Positions 44,601-57,054 of a stretch of 64,000 bases of DNA are shown one piece after another. The translations under genes and the position numbers were made by a program. The notes under the pieces were generated by a model that searched no databases, was not told where the DNA came from, and saw only the letters and a program-made list of their open reading frames with translations. Each line of letters opens with the position of its first letter. The first letter of the stretch is position 1. The stretch comes from Amesomyces nigricolor (Eukaryota > Ascomycota > Sordariomycetes > Sordariales > Chaetomiaceae): NCBI GenBank assembly GCA_004802645.1, contig SRKS01000006.1:496001-560000 (forward strand), in the 5' to 3' direction.

Positions 44601-47600
44601 CCCACCTCGAACGCAGCGAGCAAACGGCGCTTGTGTTTGAGGAATCCGATGATTCCAAGTCAGATCTGCCGTGAGAGTGGCAAAGGGATCGGCCCGGGCG
44701 ATTTATCCGCACCCTCTCTGGCCAAACATGTGGATGGCACGGGCAATGCAGGGGTTTGGCAGGAGTGGGCAAAACCTCGGGTCACAGTGTGATTGTCGGC
44801 TTGGATCCAGGCGGCGTGTGATAGGTATCTGGAGATTTTTATGGTTTGGTGAGGATTGTGTAAAGCTCATGTGGCTGATGGTCGGGCCGCATTGAGAGGT
44901 GTTGTCAGTTCGGTATCAGACAACGCGCATGCTGACTCGTAGTATGGGTAACAGCAGATGGGGTGGGTGTGCTTGGGGTCCCGGCATGTCCTGTGCAGTT
45001 ACAGCCTCGGTCAAAGCAACTCTGACAACGCGTCGAGGGAAAGGCAACCAGCAAGGCGCATCAGGTGTGGTGGCACCGGAGCCGATGGGTGGACGCAAAC
45101 CGCGCAGTGTGTTGCCAAATGCGGCGACGGACGGCGGGCGACGACAATGGAATGGACGGGACAATGGCGATTGTGTCTGGATGGAGGAGGCGGCGGCGGG
45201 TGGACGGCAAACAACCGAGTGGAGCGATGTCGCCGACCGTCGAGAATAAGCAAGAGCATTGGAAAGCAACAATCACCACCCCGCCACCGCCGCTCGCGGG
45301 CCCAAAAAATAGCGCGGCCTGCAAGCTGCAAAAGTGAGGCGACAGGAGGGGACGCGAAGTTTCGATTGTCAGGTTCTGGCACGAAACGAGAGGCGGTCGC
45401 GTCATTTCGCAGCCCGCAGTCCCGTGACCTCACCGCTCCAAGTGGGACGATCGCTGCAAGTGTGGGCCGCAGTTAATGCAGGTAACTTCTGTAGCGGTGG
45501 GGCGTGGTGCAATTCGCTGCCTTCGGTTACAGAGAATGGGCAGGCGCGATGCTTTGTAAGGGCAAGGAGCCCTGATGAGGAAGACGGGACCCTAGGTTCC
45601 TTCTCAGCATCCCTCCACCACAACCATCTCATCAGATCAGTTCATTGTTTCACGCAGCACAACCACACGACGGCAATCTTGGAGATGCAGGCATCGCGTG
45701 CCTGTGCCGGAGCGCCTCTGCCCCTGGCGGACCCCCCGGCTGGCTCGGGAGCTGGGATCACGGCATCGCTAAACTTGGCGGCCAATCTCGCGACTTGGCG
45801 AGCCCCGCGAGCCACATGGCCGCTGCTGGGATCTGGATCCGCCAGTCTGGAAATCGCCAGTCCCCGCCAACGGCTTTTGTACCCCGTCGCGAGACGGAGG
45901 AGCCGGTGCCAGATGGGAGCGCAATCCCGTTTTTACATTACGCTGGCCCGTCTCGGTCTCGTCTACTGGGCAGTGGGAGGAGCCCACATCCCGCGAGCCG
46001 GGTCGCTGGGTCGACTGGCGCGTTGTGGGAAATTGTTGCTCTCTTTGGGGCTTCGAGCGTCTTGCGGCTGAGGTATGGAGGTGAAGGGCCACCAGCATCC
46101 GCGTGCGTCAGGCCAGCGCCCGACAATAGCTCCGGAAGTCATGCCGAGAAACGCACGGCAGCTCACGACGGGGAAGCGAGCGTCAAATATCATGCCGCAG
46201 CTCCCTTCGGATCTGCGATGCCAGCGAGAGACATTTGCCAACACGGTCCCTGAAGCAGTCTCTGGGCCGAGACATCAGGCGTGGGGCGAGGCTCCTGGTG
46301 GTGGCTGGAGAAGCGCGGGATGATCCAGTCACCCGGAACCTCTCCCCCAAAGTGGCAGGCATTTCGAACCCGAGCCAGGGCCGATCCGGTTAGTGCTCTC
46401 TCGGTGGTGGCCTTGACCTCTTCTGGGAATTCCGAGAAACCGCATAAATGAGCACCCCATTCCCCGGCGGCTTGGTAATTGCGATGTTGCTTCTGGTTTG
46501 CCGCCCAGAGACCACTTCGCCGGCGACTGGCGTGGGCGAGCGCGGGCGTGCATCATTAGCCCGGTCTTGCCTGCAGCTCCTCATTCAGCGCCGCATGCTC
46601 GAGCGCCCCATCGCCATCTTCTTCCATTTTCCGCGGCCACACCAGCGGCGACATGGATACGAGCCGCGGGGACCCCCCAGGCCTGGACGCCAAGGGAGGG
46701 TCAGAGATGGCATCGATCCCGCGCTGGGACGATGGCGTGGAGGGTCACGATGCCGCACTCACAGAATCGACGATCGCATCGGCGAAGATCAGACGAGCAT
46801 TTCCCCGTGGTCCAGGAGGTTGGGCTTCTGCTCGTGGTTGCAACTTGCTTCTTTTCTGCGAGCTCCCTTGGGGTGTCAGAGATTCATCTGACGTCGGCGA
46901 CAGGGAGCGCCCTCAGCTCACAGGATCGGATCGGCGCCGCATGAAGGCTGATCCAGAACTCACTAGTGGCAGCGCGGCAGCCAGCGCCCCAGGGCGGCGT
47001 CCTTTCCGTTACTAAAAATGCCGCCTGGGAGAATGACATGAGAAAGCAGGCGAGCGTGGCACTCGCCGTGCATCGACAGGCTGACAGCGTTCCATTGTTC
47101 CGCTCGCTGGCGGTGTAGACTGGTTTCAAAAACGCTGCCCAGCAACGCCGCCACCGCGCGCGCTCAGCATCAGAAAAGAGACTGCAACCCTGCGAGGGGG
47201 CATGCATCAGGCAGTTTCCACCCAAGGGGCAAGGGCAGGGCGGCGGATGAATCATGCTTTGACAGCGCAGAGCCACCAGCAGCACGCAGCAGCAAAGCAG
47301 AGCCGGCTGCAACGAAACGCTGCCCATCCGTTGTCGCGTTGAGACAGAGCCCAAAGCCCAAAAAGCCCAAGTCTTGGAGCCTGAATCCTGCAGCTCGCCT
47401 TGAAAAATATAGCTACGTGTGTCTGCAGCAGCGCTGGTGATGGTGTTGAGTTTGTTTGCTGCCCCTCCCAGGTGACCTGGCTGGCCTGCGAGACCCGACC
47501 CGGATTGGGCCACGGTGAGCTCCCTCGGCCACCACTCCCGAGTATGGGGCTGGACTTGCAGCCACCGCAGTGATGAGTCTCTTTGGGTGCTGTCTTCAAC

Positions 47601-48903
47601 TTGAAGAAGAAGCCCCGGCCCCCTCACTTCAAGTGAGGCGTCAAATGGAATGGCGAGAGAAGAGGCCACGGCAATGCCAGCAAACTCTGGTATTGTCCCT
47701 GACCTCGGTACCCAGAACAGTCCAACTCATTTTCACCCCATCCGAAGCCGGCGCCTGGGGTGAATTCATCTTCATCCGCGTCACATCCTCCAGGAACAGG
47801 ACCAGACTGGCGGGCAGAGATGGAGAGTTGGGGGCGGAGGGGCGTGGGTGTAGGAAATTTGGACCCTGGTCTTTTTTTTCAGGTCCTTCTGTGCTGGTCT
47901 GGCACAAAATTCTCAGAGCCCAAGCCCAAGCACACGGGCGTGGGCAGGCAGCATGGACGGCTCTGTGCTGTCTCTGGAGCGGACTGCCGTGTGGACTGCT
48001 CTAGCACACGACCCCACCGCCATGTTCCAGAGATGCCAGAGATGCCAGGAAGGACCAGGGCCAGTCCCTCGCACAGGGCAGGGAGTGCCAGCAGCGAGGC
48101 AGCAGCCCACTTTTTCAATGGCACGCCCCTGCCCGCCCTGTCCCTCTCTCCTTTCATCTCACACGCTCACACGCTCCTTTTTTGCCATTGCCATCCGGCG
48201 GTCCATCCATCCATCCATATCCACCCCATCCCCATCCCCCCATCCATCCCTCGTTTCTGCTAGAATAAATCCCTACTAATTGCACACGGCCGCACCTCGA
48301 GCCTGCTCCCGTTTGCTTCCTCTCGCTCTTTCCGCCTTTTTATCTGTTTTATTTTTTTACTCTGCACCCGCCGCTCCCTTGAGTGTTGTTTGATGCTGTT
48401 TGCCCGCTCTCATCACTCATTCACCGCGCACCGCTCACACCCACCTCACTGCCAACAGCCGAATAAGCGCCTTCACCATTCCATCACGCAGCAGCACCCG
48501 ACATAACCATCACACCTCCCGCGCCTGTGTGCAAATATCGACACCAACAAGACCAACAAGACCAACAACAAGAACACTGCCGCCCGCCGCCGTGCCCGTG
48601 GCCGTCGCTCCTGCTGTGTACCACCGACCTTCCTTTTCCGAGCCCGGTCCTTTCTCATAAGCAAGGACGTTGTGCGAGCTGCGCAACCGGACCACCGTCT
48701 CTTGTCCTCTTGTCGACCGCCTCCCTCTCTGGGGTACCCCCATATCTGCGACATCAACCCTCAGCCGACCTGGCACTTTGCTCGACGCTGTCTCCTGCTT
48801 GCTCCCGCCCAACACACCAACGGACATCTTTGGCAAAGCCCAGCAGGACACCTGCATGTAAGCTGCCCGCTCTGCTTCCCCCAACGAACTCTTATCACAC
48901 AAA
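41651..48903. other. 7.3-kb gene-poor stretch upstream of SOK1
   Basis: No recognisable gene on either strand. The left part (41.7-44.5 kb) is near-balanced in composition with only short frames. An 11-bp inverted repeat (TTCATACTGTG / CACAGTATGAA) sits at about 43830-43882. The right part (44.9-48.2 kb) is GC-rich and has overlapping ORFs on both strands (for example plus 45334-46071 and 45645-46253) without family features. The last kilobase is pyrimidine-rich, with CCAT repeats near 48203. A long regulatory region or leader for SOK1, or non-coding RNA, is possible. Confidence 0.45.
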
Positions 48904-49086
48904 ATGCCCCCTTCCGCCGGCTCCTCGACCTCTGCTTCCCGACTGTCCGCCGTCCATGGCTACAGTGCCTCATGCAGCCAGCCGCTCTCACGAGACCTCG
49001 TCTCCGGATTGTGCTGCCCACCGTTTTGTTTGCCCCTGCACCTTTCCCGTGGCATTCCCCGTTCGAGTCTCTTGCATTGGTGCTGA
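48904..49086 (+). other. Upstream ORF (60 codons) in the SOK1 leader
   Basis: ATG with a favourable context (ACAAAATGCCC) opens a Ser-rich frame, MPPSAGSSTSASRLSAVHGY onward, closing 163 bp before the SOK1 ATG. It may be a translated uORF or the 5' exon of a longer SOK1; several GT/AG pairs occur between, and I could not settle on one. Confidence 0.3.
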
Positions 49087-49248
49087 CATGGACAGTCATC
49101 TGCCTTTTTTTTTGCTCTTTATATATTCCCCTAGGGATCCCACGCCTGCTGTTTGCCGATCAGTCTCTGTTTTGGAACACCCTCCAACTCTCTGATCTTG
49201 CATCGAAACTACCAACCCACCCGATCTGACACTCGCTACTGCTTCAAC

Positions 49249-51291
49249 ATGGGCGACCAAGGTGCTGGTGGGGGAATAGAAAGCCACATGTCAGCTCACC
49301 GGAGGCAGGACTCCGCCGACGAGCCCATGCCCACGGAGCCGGCCCCGGAGACCCGGAATCCACCTTCCGAATCGGACCCTGCAGCCCTGTCACCGCTCCC
49401 GCAGGATTTGCCCCGCGGCTCGCGGAAGCTTAGCCAGAGCACAGCGGACCGGGGCACAAGAGTCGTCGCCCCCCCACAGCCGCTGTCAAGGAATCCGTCG
49501 ACCTGCTCGACGAGTTCCACCACCGCGAGGCCACATGCCGAATACCTCCCAGCACGCACCTCCGCTCCAGAGCCCCGGCCATCGCCACCAGCAAGCCACC
49601 CTGCCGTCCCCCCAAATCCGCCATTAGAGCCCCCGGTGACCAAGGCGACACTCAGCGAACTCGATGTGCAAAAGATTGTGCACAACCCCAAGCTCAGGCA
49701 CGACATCAACTTCGACCCGGAGCTCCATTTCAGGCCGAATCTCGATGGCGACAAGGGCAGGAAGAAGCAGGACAAGGCGAACCAGTTTTGGACCATCCTC
49801 TATGAGCAGCTGGTTATGTTTGTGGTGGACAGGGACGGATTTTACGCGAGGTACGGTCATGGGGATTGGTGTCTGCCAGCGCTGCTGCGCGCCGTCAGGG
49901 ACATCATTGAAACCTTGGTGCCGCAAAACGACCGGGACCTGCTCAATGAGGGCCTCAATGTGGACCTCTTGATGCAGCAGTTCGGCCGCGGCGTTGCCGA
50001 CCTGGAGAAGCTGGCCTCGTGGCTGGCCGGCGTGCTCAAACTCCACTGCGCCCCGATGCGCGACGAATGGGTCGACGAGATGTACCAGGAGCTGAGCAAC
50101 GGGAACCGCAACAACGACATGACAGAGCTCGTCAAGGGGATGCGCAACCTGCTCAACGTGCTGGAGGCCATGAAGCTGGACGTGGCGAATCACCAGATCC
50201 GGTGCCTGCGCGCCGCTCTCATCGAGGACACCGTCCACTTCGAGCAGCGCTTCTTCGTGAAGAAGCTGCAGGCAGGAAAGCTCAGCATTACCCCGTCCAG
50301 CATGTGGTATCAGGCTGCCCAGGACCGCATGGAGCGGCTGTATGCGGGCTCGCAGATGCCGTATCAGAGCGCCTTCGGCGAGATGTCCGTCTTCTTTGAC
50401 GCCCTCTCCAGGTTAATTCTTCCGACAACGCCCCTCAAGGAGATCCCCCCGACGTTCGTCTTTGACGAAGACCGGGTTCTCAAGCTCCGCTCCGATCTGC
50501 ACGACAGCATCTGCCTGGAGATTTGCATGCGGAAGTTTGAAGAGCTGGAGCGCCTCTCGCGGGTCACGCTGTGTGTCCCATCGTACGTCAGTGATGAAAC
50601 TGCCAACAACCGCCTCTCGGGCGACTTCAACTTCATGGCCGCCGGCATCTCCCGCCCGTCCAGCGTCGCCTTTAGCGACCGCAGCTCCTCCAACTCGTCG
50701 TCGCCCCGGTCATCAGGCATCTTCGCGCCGACTACCTCGGACCCGGCCGACTCGCGATCGCGCGCCTCCGAACTCTACACCTCTCTCGTCGCCCTCGTTC
50801 ACACCGCCCCAATGGCCATCTATCCCGCCGACCGGTGGAAGGGTCTCGTGGGGCCCATGGCCCTGCAGATCCTGCGCTTCGCCAACGCCCCCGGCTCGCT
50901 CTCCCTCCCGGGCTTCGAGGCCCAGCTCGCCGCCTGCCTCGTCGAGGACTGCGACATGTTCCGCGACGTCGAGCAGCACTTCCATCAGCGCCTGCTCTCC
51001 GACATGGCTCACCGCGTTAACGAGTTCAAGAACCTGACCAGCGTCGCCCTGTTCACTGTCGCTGCCGGCGGCCGCCTCCCCGGGCAATCTACCCGGCCCG
51101 CCGCCACCGTGCAGCAGCACCGCGCGCTGTTTGCGGGCGCGACGGTCCGCCAGCCGCGCGAGCCCAGGGATGAGGCGGGCGTTGATGATATGGCTGTGCG
51201 GCTGGCGCATGTGGGTGTGATGCACTGGCGTGTGTGGGCGCCAGTGGCGTATGAGGAGGGTGATCTGGACAGCGATATGGCCGAGGAGTGA
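49249..51291 (+). CDS. SOK1: Sok1/TCP11-family protein
   Basis: Yeast Sok1 is a high-copy suppressor of loss of protein kinase A; the family is the T-complex protein 11 (Tcp11) family. Single exon, 680 residues from the ATG at 49249. A disordered Pro/Ser-rich N-terminus (~140 residues) precedes the Tcp11 domain: TLSELDVQKIVHNPKLRHDI, NFDPELHFRPNLDGDKGRKK, CLPALLRAVRDIIETLVPQ, HCAPMRDEWVDEMYQELSNG and MKLDVANHQIRCLRAALIED. A Ser-rich insert (SDRSSSNSSSPRSSG) lies near residue 490. The frame is open further upstream without an ATG until the leader, so a longer N-terminus through an upstream exon cannot be excluded. Confidence 0.88.
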   Translation: MGDQGAGGGIESHMSAHRRQDSADEPMPTEPAPETRNPPSESDPAALSPLPQDLPRGSRKLSQSTADRGTRVVAPPQPLSRNPSTCSTSSTTARPHAEYLPARTSAPEPRPSPPASHPAVPPNPPLEPPVTKATLSELDVQKIVHNPKLRHDINFDPELHFRPNLDGDKGRKKQDKANQFWTILYEQLVMFVVDRDGFYARYGHGDWCLPALLRAVRDIIETLVPQNDRDLLNEGLNVDLLMQQFGRGVADLEKLASWLAGVLKLHCAPMRDEWVDEMYQELSNGNRNNDMTELVKGMRNLLNVLEAMKLDVANHQIRCLRAALIEDTVHFEQRFFVKKLQAGKLSITPSSMWYQAAQDRMERLYAGSQMPYQSAFGEMSVFFDALSRLILPTTPLKEIPPTFVFDEDRVLKLRSDLHDSICLEICMRKFEELERLSRVTLCVPSYVSDETANNRLSGDFNFMAAGISRPSSVAFSDRSSSNSSSPRSSGIFAPTTSDPADSRSRASELYTSLVALVHTAPMAIYPADRWKGLVGPMALQILRFANAPGSLSLPGFEAQLAACLVEDCDMFRDVEQHFHQRLLSDMAHRVNEFKNLTSVALFTVAAGGRLPGQSTRPAATVQQHRALFAGATVRQPREPRDEAGVDDMAVRLAHVGVMHWRVWAPVAYEEGDLDSDMAEE

Positions 51292-51670
51292 TTACTCGTC
51301 TCGGTTCTTTTTTTTCGCGACTTCTATTCGACAACCGGCAACACTCCGAAAGTGGACTTGTCGCTTACAGTAAACTACCACATTTCTAATACCCGACCAT
51401 CTCCAGGCGGCGCAGGCTAACTGGTTCTTGTCGCGCTGTTTGGGGTCGTCGTTGTCTCTCTCTCTCTCTCCACATCTCTCGTTTTTACTTACATCTCTCA
51501 TCGGCCGGTCACCAATTCATCAATCAATCAATCAATCAACCAACCATCCCTCTGGGCCATCGGAATACCCCACCCCCAGACTCTCATTCTCAACCACACC
51601 CCATACATACCCAAATCATCATCTTACGAAGTTTAATATCACACACACAACACACATCACACAGAAACCG

Positions 51671-51781
51671 ATGGCATATTCCCTTATTGTTTCTTTTCTT
51701 TTGGTCATCGCCGCCATCGTCGGCATCATCTCCTTTGTCATCACACAATTCAGAGTGGGAAGGGAATGGGGCATGGGATAG
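51671..51781 (+). CDS. Candidate 36-residue single-pass membrane micro-protein
   Basis: Not recognised. ATG in a reasonable context (AACCGATGG) opens a 36-residue frame: MAYSLIVSFLLVIAAIVGII is one strong hydrophobic segment, followed by a short tail with two Arg. The composition is what a tail-anchored or V-ATPase-e-like small protein would show, but it lacks the conserved residues of Vma9, Ost4 and Pmp3. It could be chance within the SOK1 3' region. Confidence 0.25.
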   Translation: MAYSLIVSFLLVIAAIVGIISFVITQFRVGREWGMG

Positions 51782-52729
51782 ACTGACGGAGTTTGTCTTT
51801 TTTTGAGTGGTTTTGAGACACACACATATTGCATGGCGTTCTTTATTTTGAGTTTAGTCTTGGGCAGTTTTGGGGTTTTTGGTTTGTTTTGGTTTGTTTT
51901 GTTTGGGGAAGGAGAGGCATTTGTGGATTTGCTTTTTTGTTTTTGGTACTGGCTGAGGTTGACACCGCCTGTCTGCCTGCCTGGCTTCGTTGTTGAGGGT
52001 GGAATATGGGCAGTTTGTTTTCGAGAGGAGGGAGGAGGGAAGGGAGAATGGGAGGAGAGATTAGGGTGGGTGATAGACGGAAGTGAAGCAATGAAGGTTG
52101 GGGGGGGGTTGCTAGCTAGCAGCAAGCTTGGTGGTGGAATAGACTTTGACACTTTGGTTATTACAATGCCTTAATTGTTGTCAACTTCGGTCTGGTTCTA
52201 TGGTGATTTGGTGTGTGCCTGAGTGGGAATTGCTGTGTCAAATGACAGGCATCAATAGGATATGTTCATGGTGTTGACAAGCCCCTGGACGGAAACCTGG
52301 ATCCCCTCAGCCCCAATCTCATGCTCGGGCGGGCATATGGGGTTCGGGGTACACAACATAAATCTCGGGGCGGCCGAATATGGGGCCATGAGTGCCGGAA
52401 GGTGGGTGGGAAGATGGAACGGGGTGGGCATATCAAGAGAAACTGGCGTGTAAGCCCCACTCCTTTTTCTCAAAGGACATATTCAAATCTATCACTTCTC
52501 ATGTTAGACATGTATCAGTACTCAGACACCTTTCTCTACTTGAAACCCGGTGCCTGGCCTACCATCCTACCTACACCTCAGATCCCGTCATCTTTGTCTA
52601 AGATGGCGGGTGGGTGGTTGGTCGCCAAATATCATCTCAGGAAACCCACGCTCCTTCCCGCCCCCAGACCATAACCTGGAAACAAACCTGAAAAAGACCT
52701 GAAAAAGACCCTCGCTCCTGCCCGGCTTT

Positions 52730-52850
52730 GCACTCGAACCCGGGCGCCCAGAGGAAAAAGGATTTGGCGTGCCGTCATCGATTGTAGCAGAATGGTCACT
52801 CCCGAAATTCCTCCTCTTTTTGGTATCGAAGACACCAGACCATTAAGCCA
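52730..52850 (-). other. tRNA-like pol III box pair (relic)
   Basis: On the minus strand an A-box match TGGCTTAATGG (52850-52840) is followed about 100 nt later by a B-box-like GGTTCGAGTGC (52740-52730). The T-arm and acceptor stem do not pair, so it is not a working tRNA gene. It may be a tRNA-derived relic or chance. Confidence 0.25.
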
Positions 52851-54142
52851 CTCACTAGGCAGGCTGAAAGCTGGGGAGGGGGGGTTGGGTTATCGCGACC
52901 GGGCCTCGGATGGGTTTTGCGATGATGTGCACGTACCAAACCCCTATTTTTCACATTGCAGTCTTCACACTGAGAGATCAAGCCATGGATTTTGAACTAC
53001 ATTGAAGCTGCCCGTTCATACAAACCAGGCGTCATGTGTTCAGGAACAACATCAAATATCCATCTTGGGGCCGTTCTTTATGCTGCCTGGCCCGTGGGAT
53101 AATAGGGAGACAAGAGGGGTGTGATTAAAACATACAGGTTCTCCCACACGTCCACCCCCATACTCTTCACATGCCGCTCATTATTCAGGGTCCAAACACC
53201 CAACACCAAGGACAAGGTTGGCAAGTCAAACCGGAGAGTTTATGCAGTATCGGCCAACCAACCCCACGGGCCTTTCTTCCAGAGTTGTTCTATTTCAGGG
53301 GTACTCTTCAAGGGAAAGGGTGACGGGCGTGGGACGCGGGATGTCCACACCCCCAACTTCTCATGCACATGCACATCCCAAAACACACATCCAACCACAC
53401 AAGTCATTCTCCCTTTATCATCCCTGTGAAAATCTCATCCCGCATCGACAATTATCGAACGCCTCCTGAACCAATGGAATGCCATTGAATCCCTCAAAGC
53501 CTCACAATTCCCATCTCGGGCATTTCCTGTGCCCGCCCCCTTCCCGCCCACCGCAACCACACCCCCTTCCCATTTCATAGCGAGAGTGTTAACTACCAGT
53601 TTCAGCCCCAGACTTCATCTTGTCAATGCCCGGCCATATCAGCCATTTTTAAGTACACGTGCCGAAGCTCTGCCCTGAAGTTAAACGGGATTGCCGGCCC
53701 CAAAGCTTGGCCCGTCTTGACTTCGACACGGAGGAAACGCCACCACCGGTTTGAAGGAAGCAGACAAATTGAAACGGAGGGGCATACTTCGTATACATCT
53801 CCCCTCTCAACCGCACAGCCGTGATAGAACTCTCCGTTTCCTTGACCCTTGTCACAGTATCGGAAAGGCGCAGCGGGAGGTACCCCCGGAAATCACTCCC
53901 CAACCACCACCACTTAATCATCCCCTTTCAAACACCACACCCCCACTTCAGAACATCAAGATAAACACGTACACAAAGTTGCCAAGTCACCAACCAAGCA
54001 AGTGGAGGCAAAAAGAAATCCACTGAATCTATTCAATGCATGCTAGTACTATACACCCTCATCGCGCTCACCAACACCCACTCCCCACCACCACCCAACA
54101 CACCACACCCATAAGCTCTCTGTCAAAGAAACACAACCCCTC

Positions 54143-57054
54143 TTACCCTTGATACTCCTTCAACTCCTCCGACTCCTCAAGCAACTGCTGAAACGAAAAG
54201 GGCGCAAACGGCCAGCCGCCAAACTCGGCAAACTTTGAGAAGGACTCGACCCAGGCCAGACGGAGGGAGTGAAGCTACACATGGTAGGTTAGCACCATCT
54301 TCCTCTTTCACACACACCTCCCGCCAAACAAAACCAAGGAAAAAAAACAAACCCAGCGGTTGGGGACCGGGGGGAGTTGGCGGGGAAGGGGGAAGGAAGA
54401 CTCACCATAGCAGAAACACCCTCCATAATAATAAGGATGATACAGCTCAGACAGAAGAACGCAGCAAACGTCACGACCAAAAAGATGGCGCCGCCAATGC
54501 CACTCTTGCTCAGTGCAATGGCCATGGTCATGGACCACAGCACGGCCGAGAGCTGCTGGTGGGCGAGGGAGAGGGCCCAGAGGCGGAGGTAGGATGCCGT
54601 GTGGGAGACGCAGTTGAGGCAAAACTCTATACAATCGTTAGCATCTCGTTTTGCAGTTTTTTTGGGGGGAGGATGGTAGATGAGGGGGGTTGTAAAAGGG
54701 CAAACGCACCAATGGTATGAATAACCTGATGAATCATGACCTCCCCAAACTCGAACTCCTCCTCATGTGCGCCCTCCTCATCATCCAAATCCTGCGCGAT
54801 CATAGCGACGCCCTCCCCGGCACTATCCGTACTCGGCCTCCCATTGGCACCGCCCGCATCCTCGTCCTCATCGAGGGCACTAACCCTTGAACGCTCACCA
54901 ATCCCCCGATAACCCTTCGCGCGGGCGCGATTATGCTCCCAACGCAGATAAAACGGCTTCAGGAACAGCAGCACCGGCACCTGCACCAACGCAAGCAGCA
55001 GCAGACACACCTGGACATACTTCTGCCCCCGGTACAGCGGCACGTCGATGAAGCCCGGCTGCAGGAACATGTAGATGAGCATGTTGAGGAGGCCCGGGGG
55101 CTGCTGCTGGATGCCGGGCCAGTCGACGGTCCACTTGTAGATGATGCACAGCACGAGGTAGCCGAATATGGACTGGAAGAAGATCATGCCCGGGACGAAG
55201 TTGCCCCAGATGTCAATGGGGCGCTTGAAGTGGCGGGCGTTGATGTAGGAGAAGCAGAGCGAGTAGGTCATGTGCGCCCAGCCGAGGATGATGCTCATTT
55301 TCATCTTGTAGCTGTTGGTGAAGAGGAGATCGTTTTCGGTACCGTGCCACCGCCAGTCGAGGCCGAAGGGGTAGCGGTAGTTGGGGTCGCGGAGCTTGGC
55401 TGAGACGGTCTGCCCGGTGTGGTAGTCTTGGGGGACGTCCCACTCCCAGGAGCTCTTGAACAGCGTCATGGACTTGGAGAAGATGTCGTTGTAGATGAGA
55501 CCCGTGTAGATGGAGAAAACGGCCATGACCAGGGCAATGTAGCGGCCGTAGTAGACCATGGCGAACAGCTCGAAGGTGACCTTCTTGAGCGGCTTCTCCC
55601 AGTAGATCATGGCCAGGGCGGCGCAGAGCATGATGGTGGCGTGGCCGAGATCACCAAACATGACTGCGAACAGGAAGGGGAATGTGATGATGACGGGAAT
55701 GGCGGGGTTGACCTCCTGGTATGTGGCCGTGCCGTAGGCGTTGACGATGGTCTGGAAGGCCTCGGTGAACTTGTTCGTCTTGAGATACGTTGGCGGCTTC
55801 TTGTTGGTGCGGATCTCGTTGATGATGGACGGCACCGACAGGCCGGCGCGGTTGGTCACGTCCTGCAGGGTCGACCGGATGAGCGGGAGGTCGTGGGTCG
55901 GGCACCAACCCTCGGCGATGAGAGTCCGACGGGCGCGGTCGTAGGAAAAGTTGTTGAGGGTATTGTAGACGGCCTTCTCCTTGCTGACCAGGATCATCCA
56001 GGCCGACAGTGAGCGCGAGATCTGGGTCAGCTCGGCCTCGAGGGTCTGCTGGGTGTTGCGCAAAACGCTCTGGATGTCGTTAAGCCGCGCGTTCACCTCG
56101 TGCACCTGGTCCCGGCGGAGATCGCTGTTCTCGTCGACGTTGTACACCTCGGCGCCCATGGACTCGGAGATCTTCCGGATCTTGGCCAGGATCTCCTTTC
56201 CGTGGGCGAAGATGACAAACACATTCTTCTGAACCGGCTCATTGTTCGCAGGGTCGATCAGCGGCTCGGGAATCTCGGCCTGGTTCATGTACAGGTTGCC
56301 GCGCAGGGTCCGCCACAGAATGCGCTCAAAGGCAGCGACGCGGTCCCGGGCAATCACACCGGCGACAAAGCCAATATTCATGCCGGAGAACGACCGCTCA
56401 ACTTCGGGAGCCGAAATGTGGTGTTCGACGTCCTGCAGCAGGGGGGCGTCGTCATTGTCGGTCGAGGCCCTAATCTCGTCGACGTTGCCGTGGGCGCGGT
56501 CAAAGAAGCCGCCGGCCTCCCGAAGGACCCAGCGCCACTCTGTCAGCTCAACCTCGCGCTTCTTCAGGGTCTCGTAGCTCTCGTTGAGCGAGGACACGCG
56601 CTGCTCCAGGCTCTGGCTGCGCTCGGCGAGCTCGTCGATCTCGGTTGTCGTCGGGGGTGCGAGGGTGTCGATGTCGAGGTCGAGCTTGCGGAGGGCGATG
56701 CCGGACTTCTCCATCTGGGCGTGGAAGTAGCCTGGCCGGGGTTAGCAGATGCGGATAAGGGGGGTGGGTGTCGATGGCGTACGAAGCTGGCGCTCGACAT
56801 TGTCGAGGCGGCGGATGTCCTGGGTGAATGCGCGTTGGAAGGCCGTGAGTTCGCTGTTGAGCTGGTTGTGGCAGCGGTGTCAGCAAGCTGCCCGTAACAG
56901 ACGGAGGGCCAGGGAATAGACATACATCGCGGAACTGGATCAGGCCCAGCTCGCCCAGGGCGTTGACGACTTCGCGGCCGATTTCGTTGGAGATGTAGAG
57001 CTGCACCATGCTCATGTCCGCCGAGCGGAAGGGTGTGTCCCGTGCCGGCGCCAT
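54143..57054 (-). CDS. VPH1: V-type proton ATPase subunit a, vacuolar isoform type (Vph1)
   Basis: Membrane subunit of the V-ATPase proton path. Five exons (57054-56926, 56861-56783, 56731-54710, 54626-54406, 54275/54274-54143) give 860 residues. The N-terminal cytosolic half opens with TPFRSADMSMVQLYISNEIG. The C-terminal half has about eight membrane segments (IPVIITFPFLFAVMFGDLGH, FAMVYYGRYIALVMAVFSIY, IIFSYLV-like and others). The essential arginine lies in SHTASYLRLWALSLAHQQLS, equivalent to yeast Arg735, in exon 4. The last exon reads WVESFSKFAEFGGWPFAPFS and ends EELKEYQG. Introns near both ends split conserved codons, and all junctions keep frame. Confidence 0.95.

Larger units (their letters stand above)
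51292..54142. other. 2.85-kb intergenic region, SOK1 to VPH1
   Basis: SOK1 3' end, a candidate micro-ORF (51671), a tRNA-like relic (52730-52850) and otherwise low-information sequence, including a CT-repeat near 51457 and a G-run near 52100. No conserved gene. Confidence 0.5.

Noticed and set aside
45011..46253. Overlapping frames of up to 245 codons in the SOK1 upstream region
   Set aside because: GC-rich sequence opens frames on both strands equally; no domain, no splice pattern.
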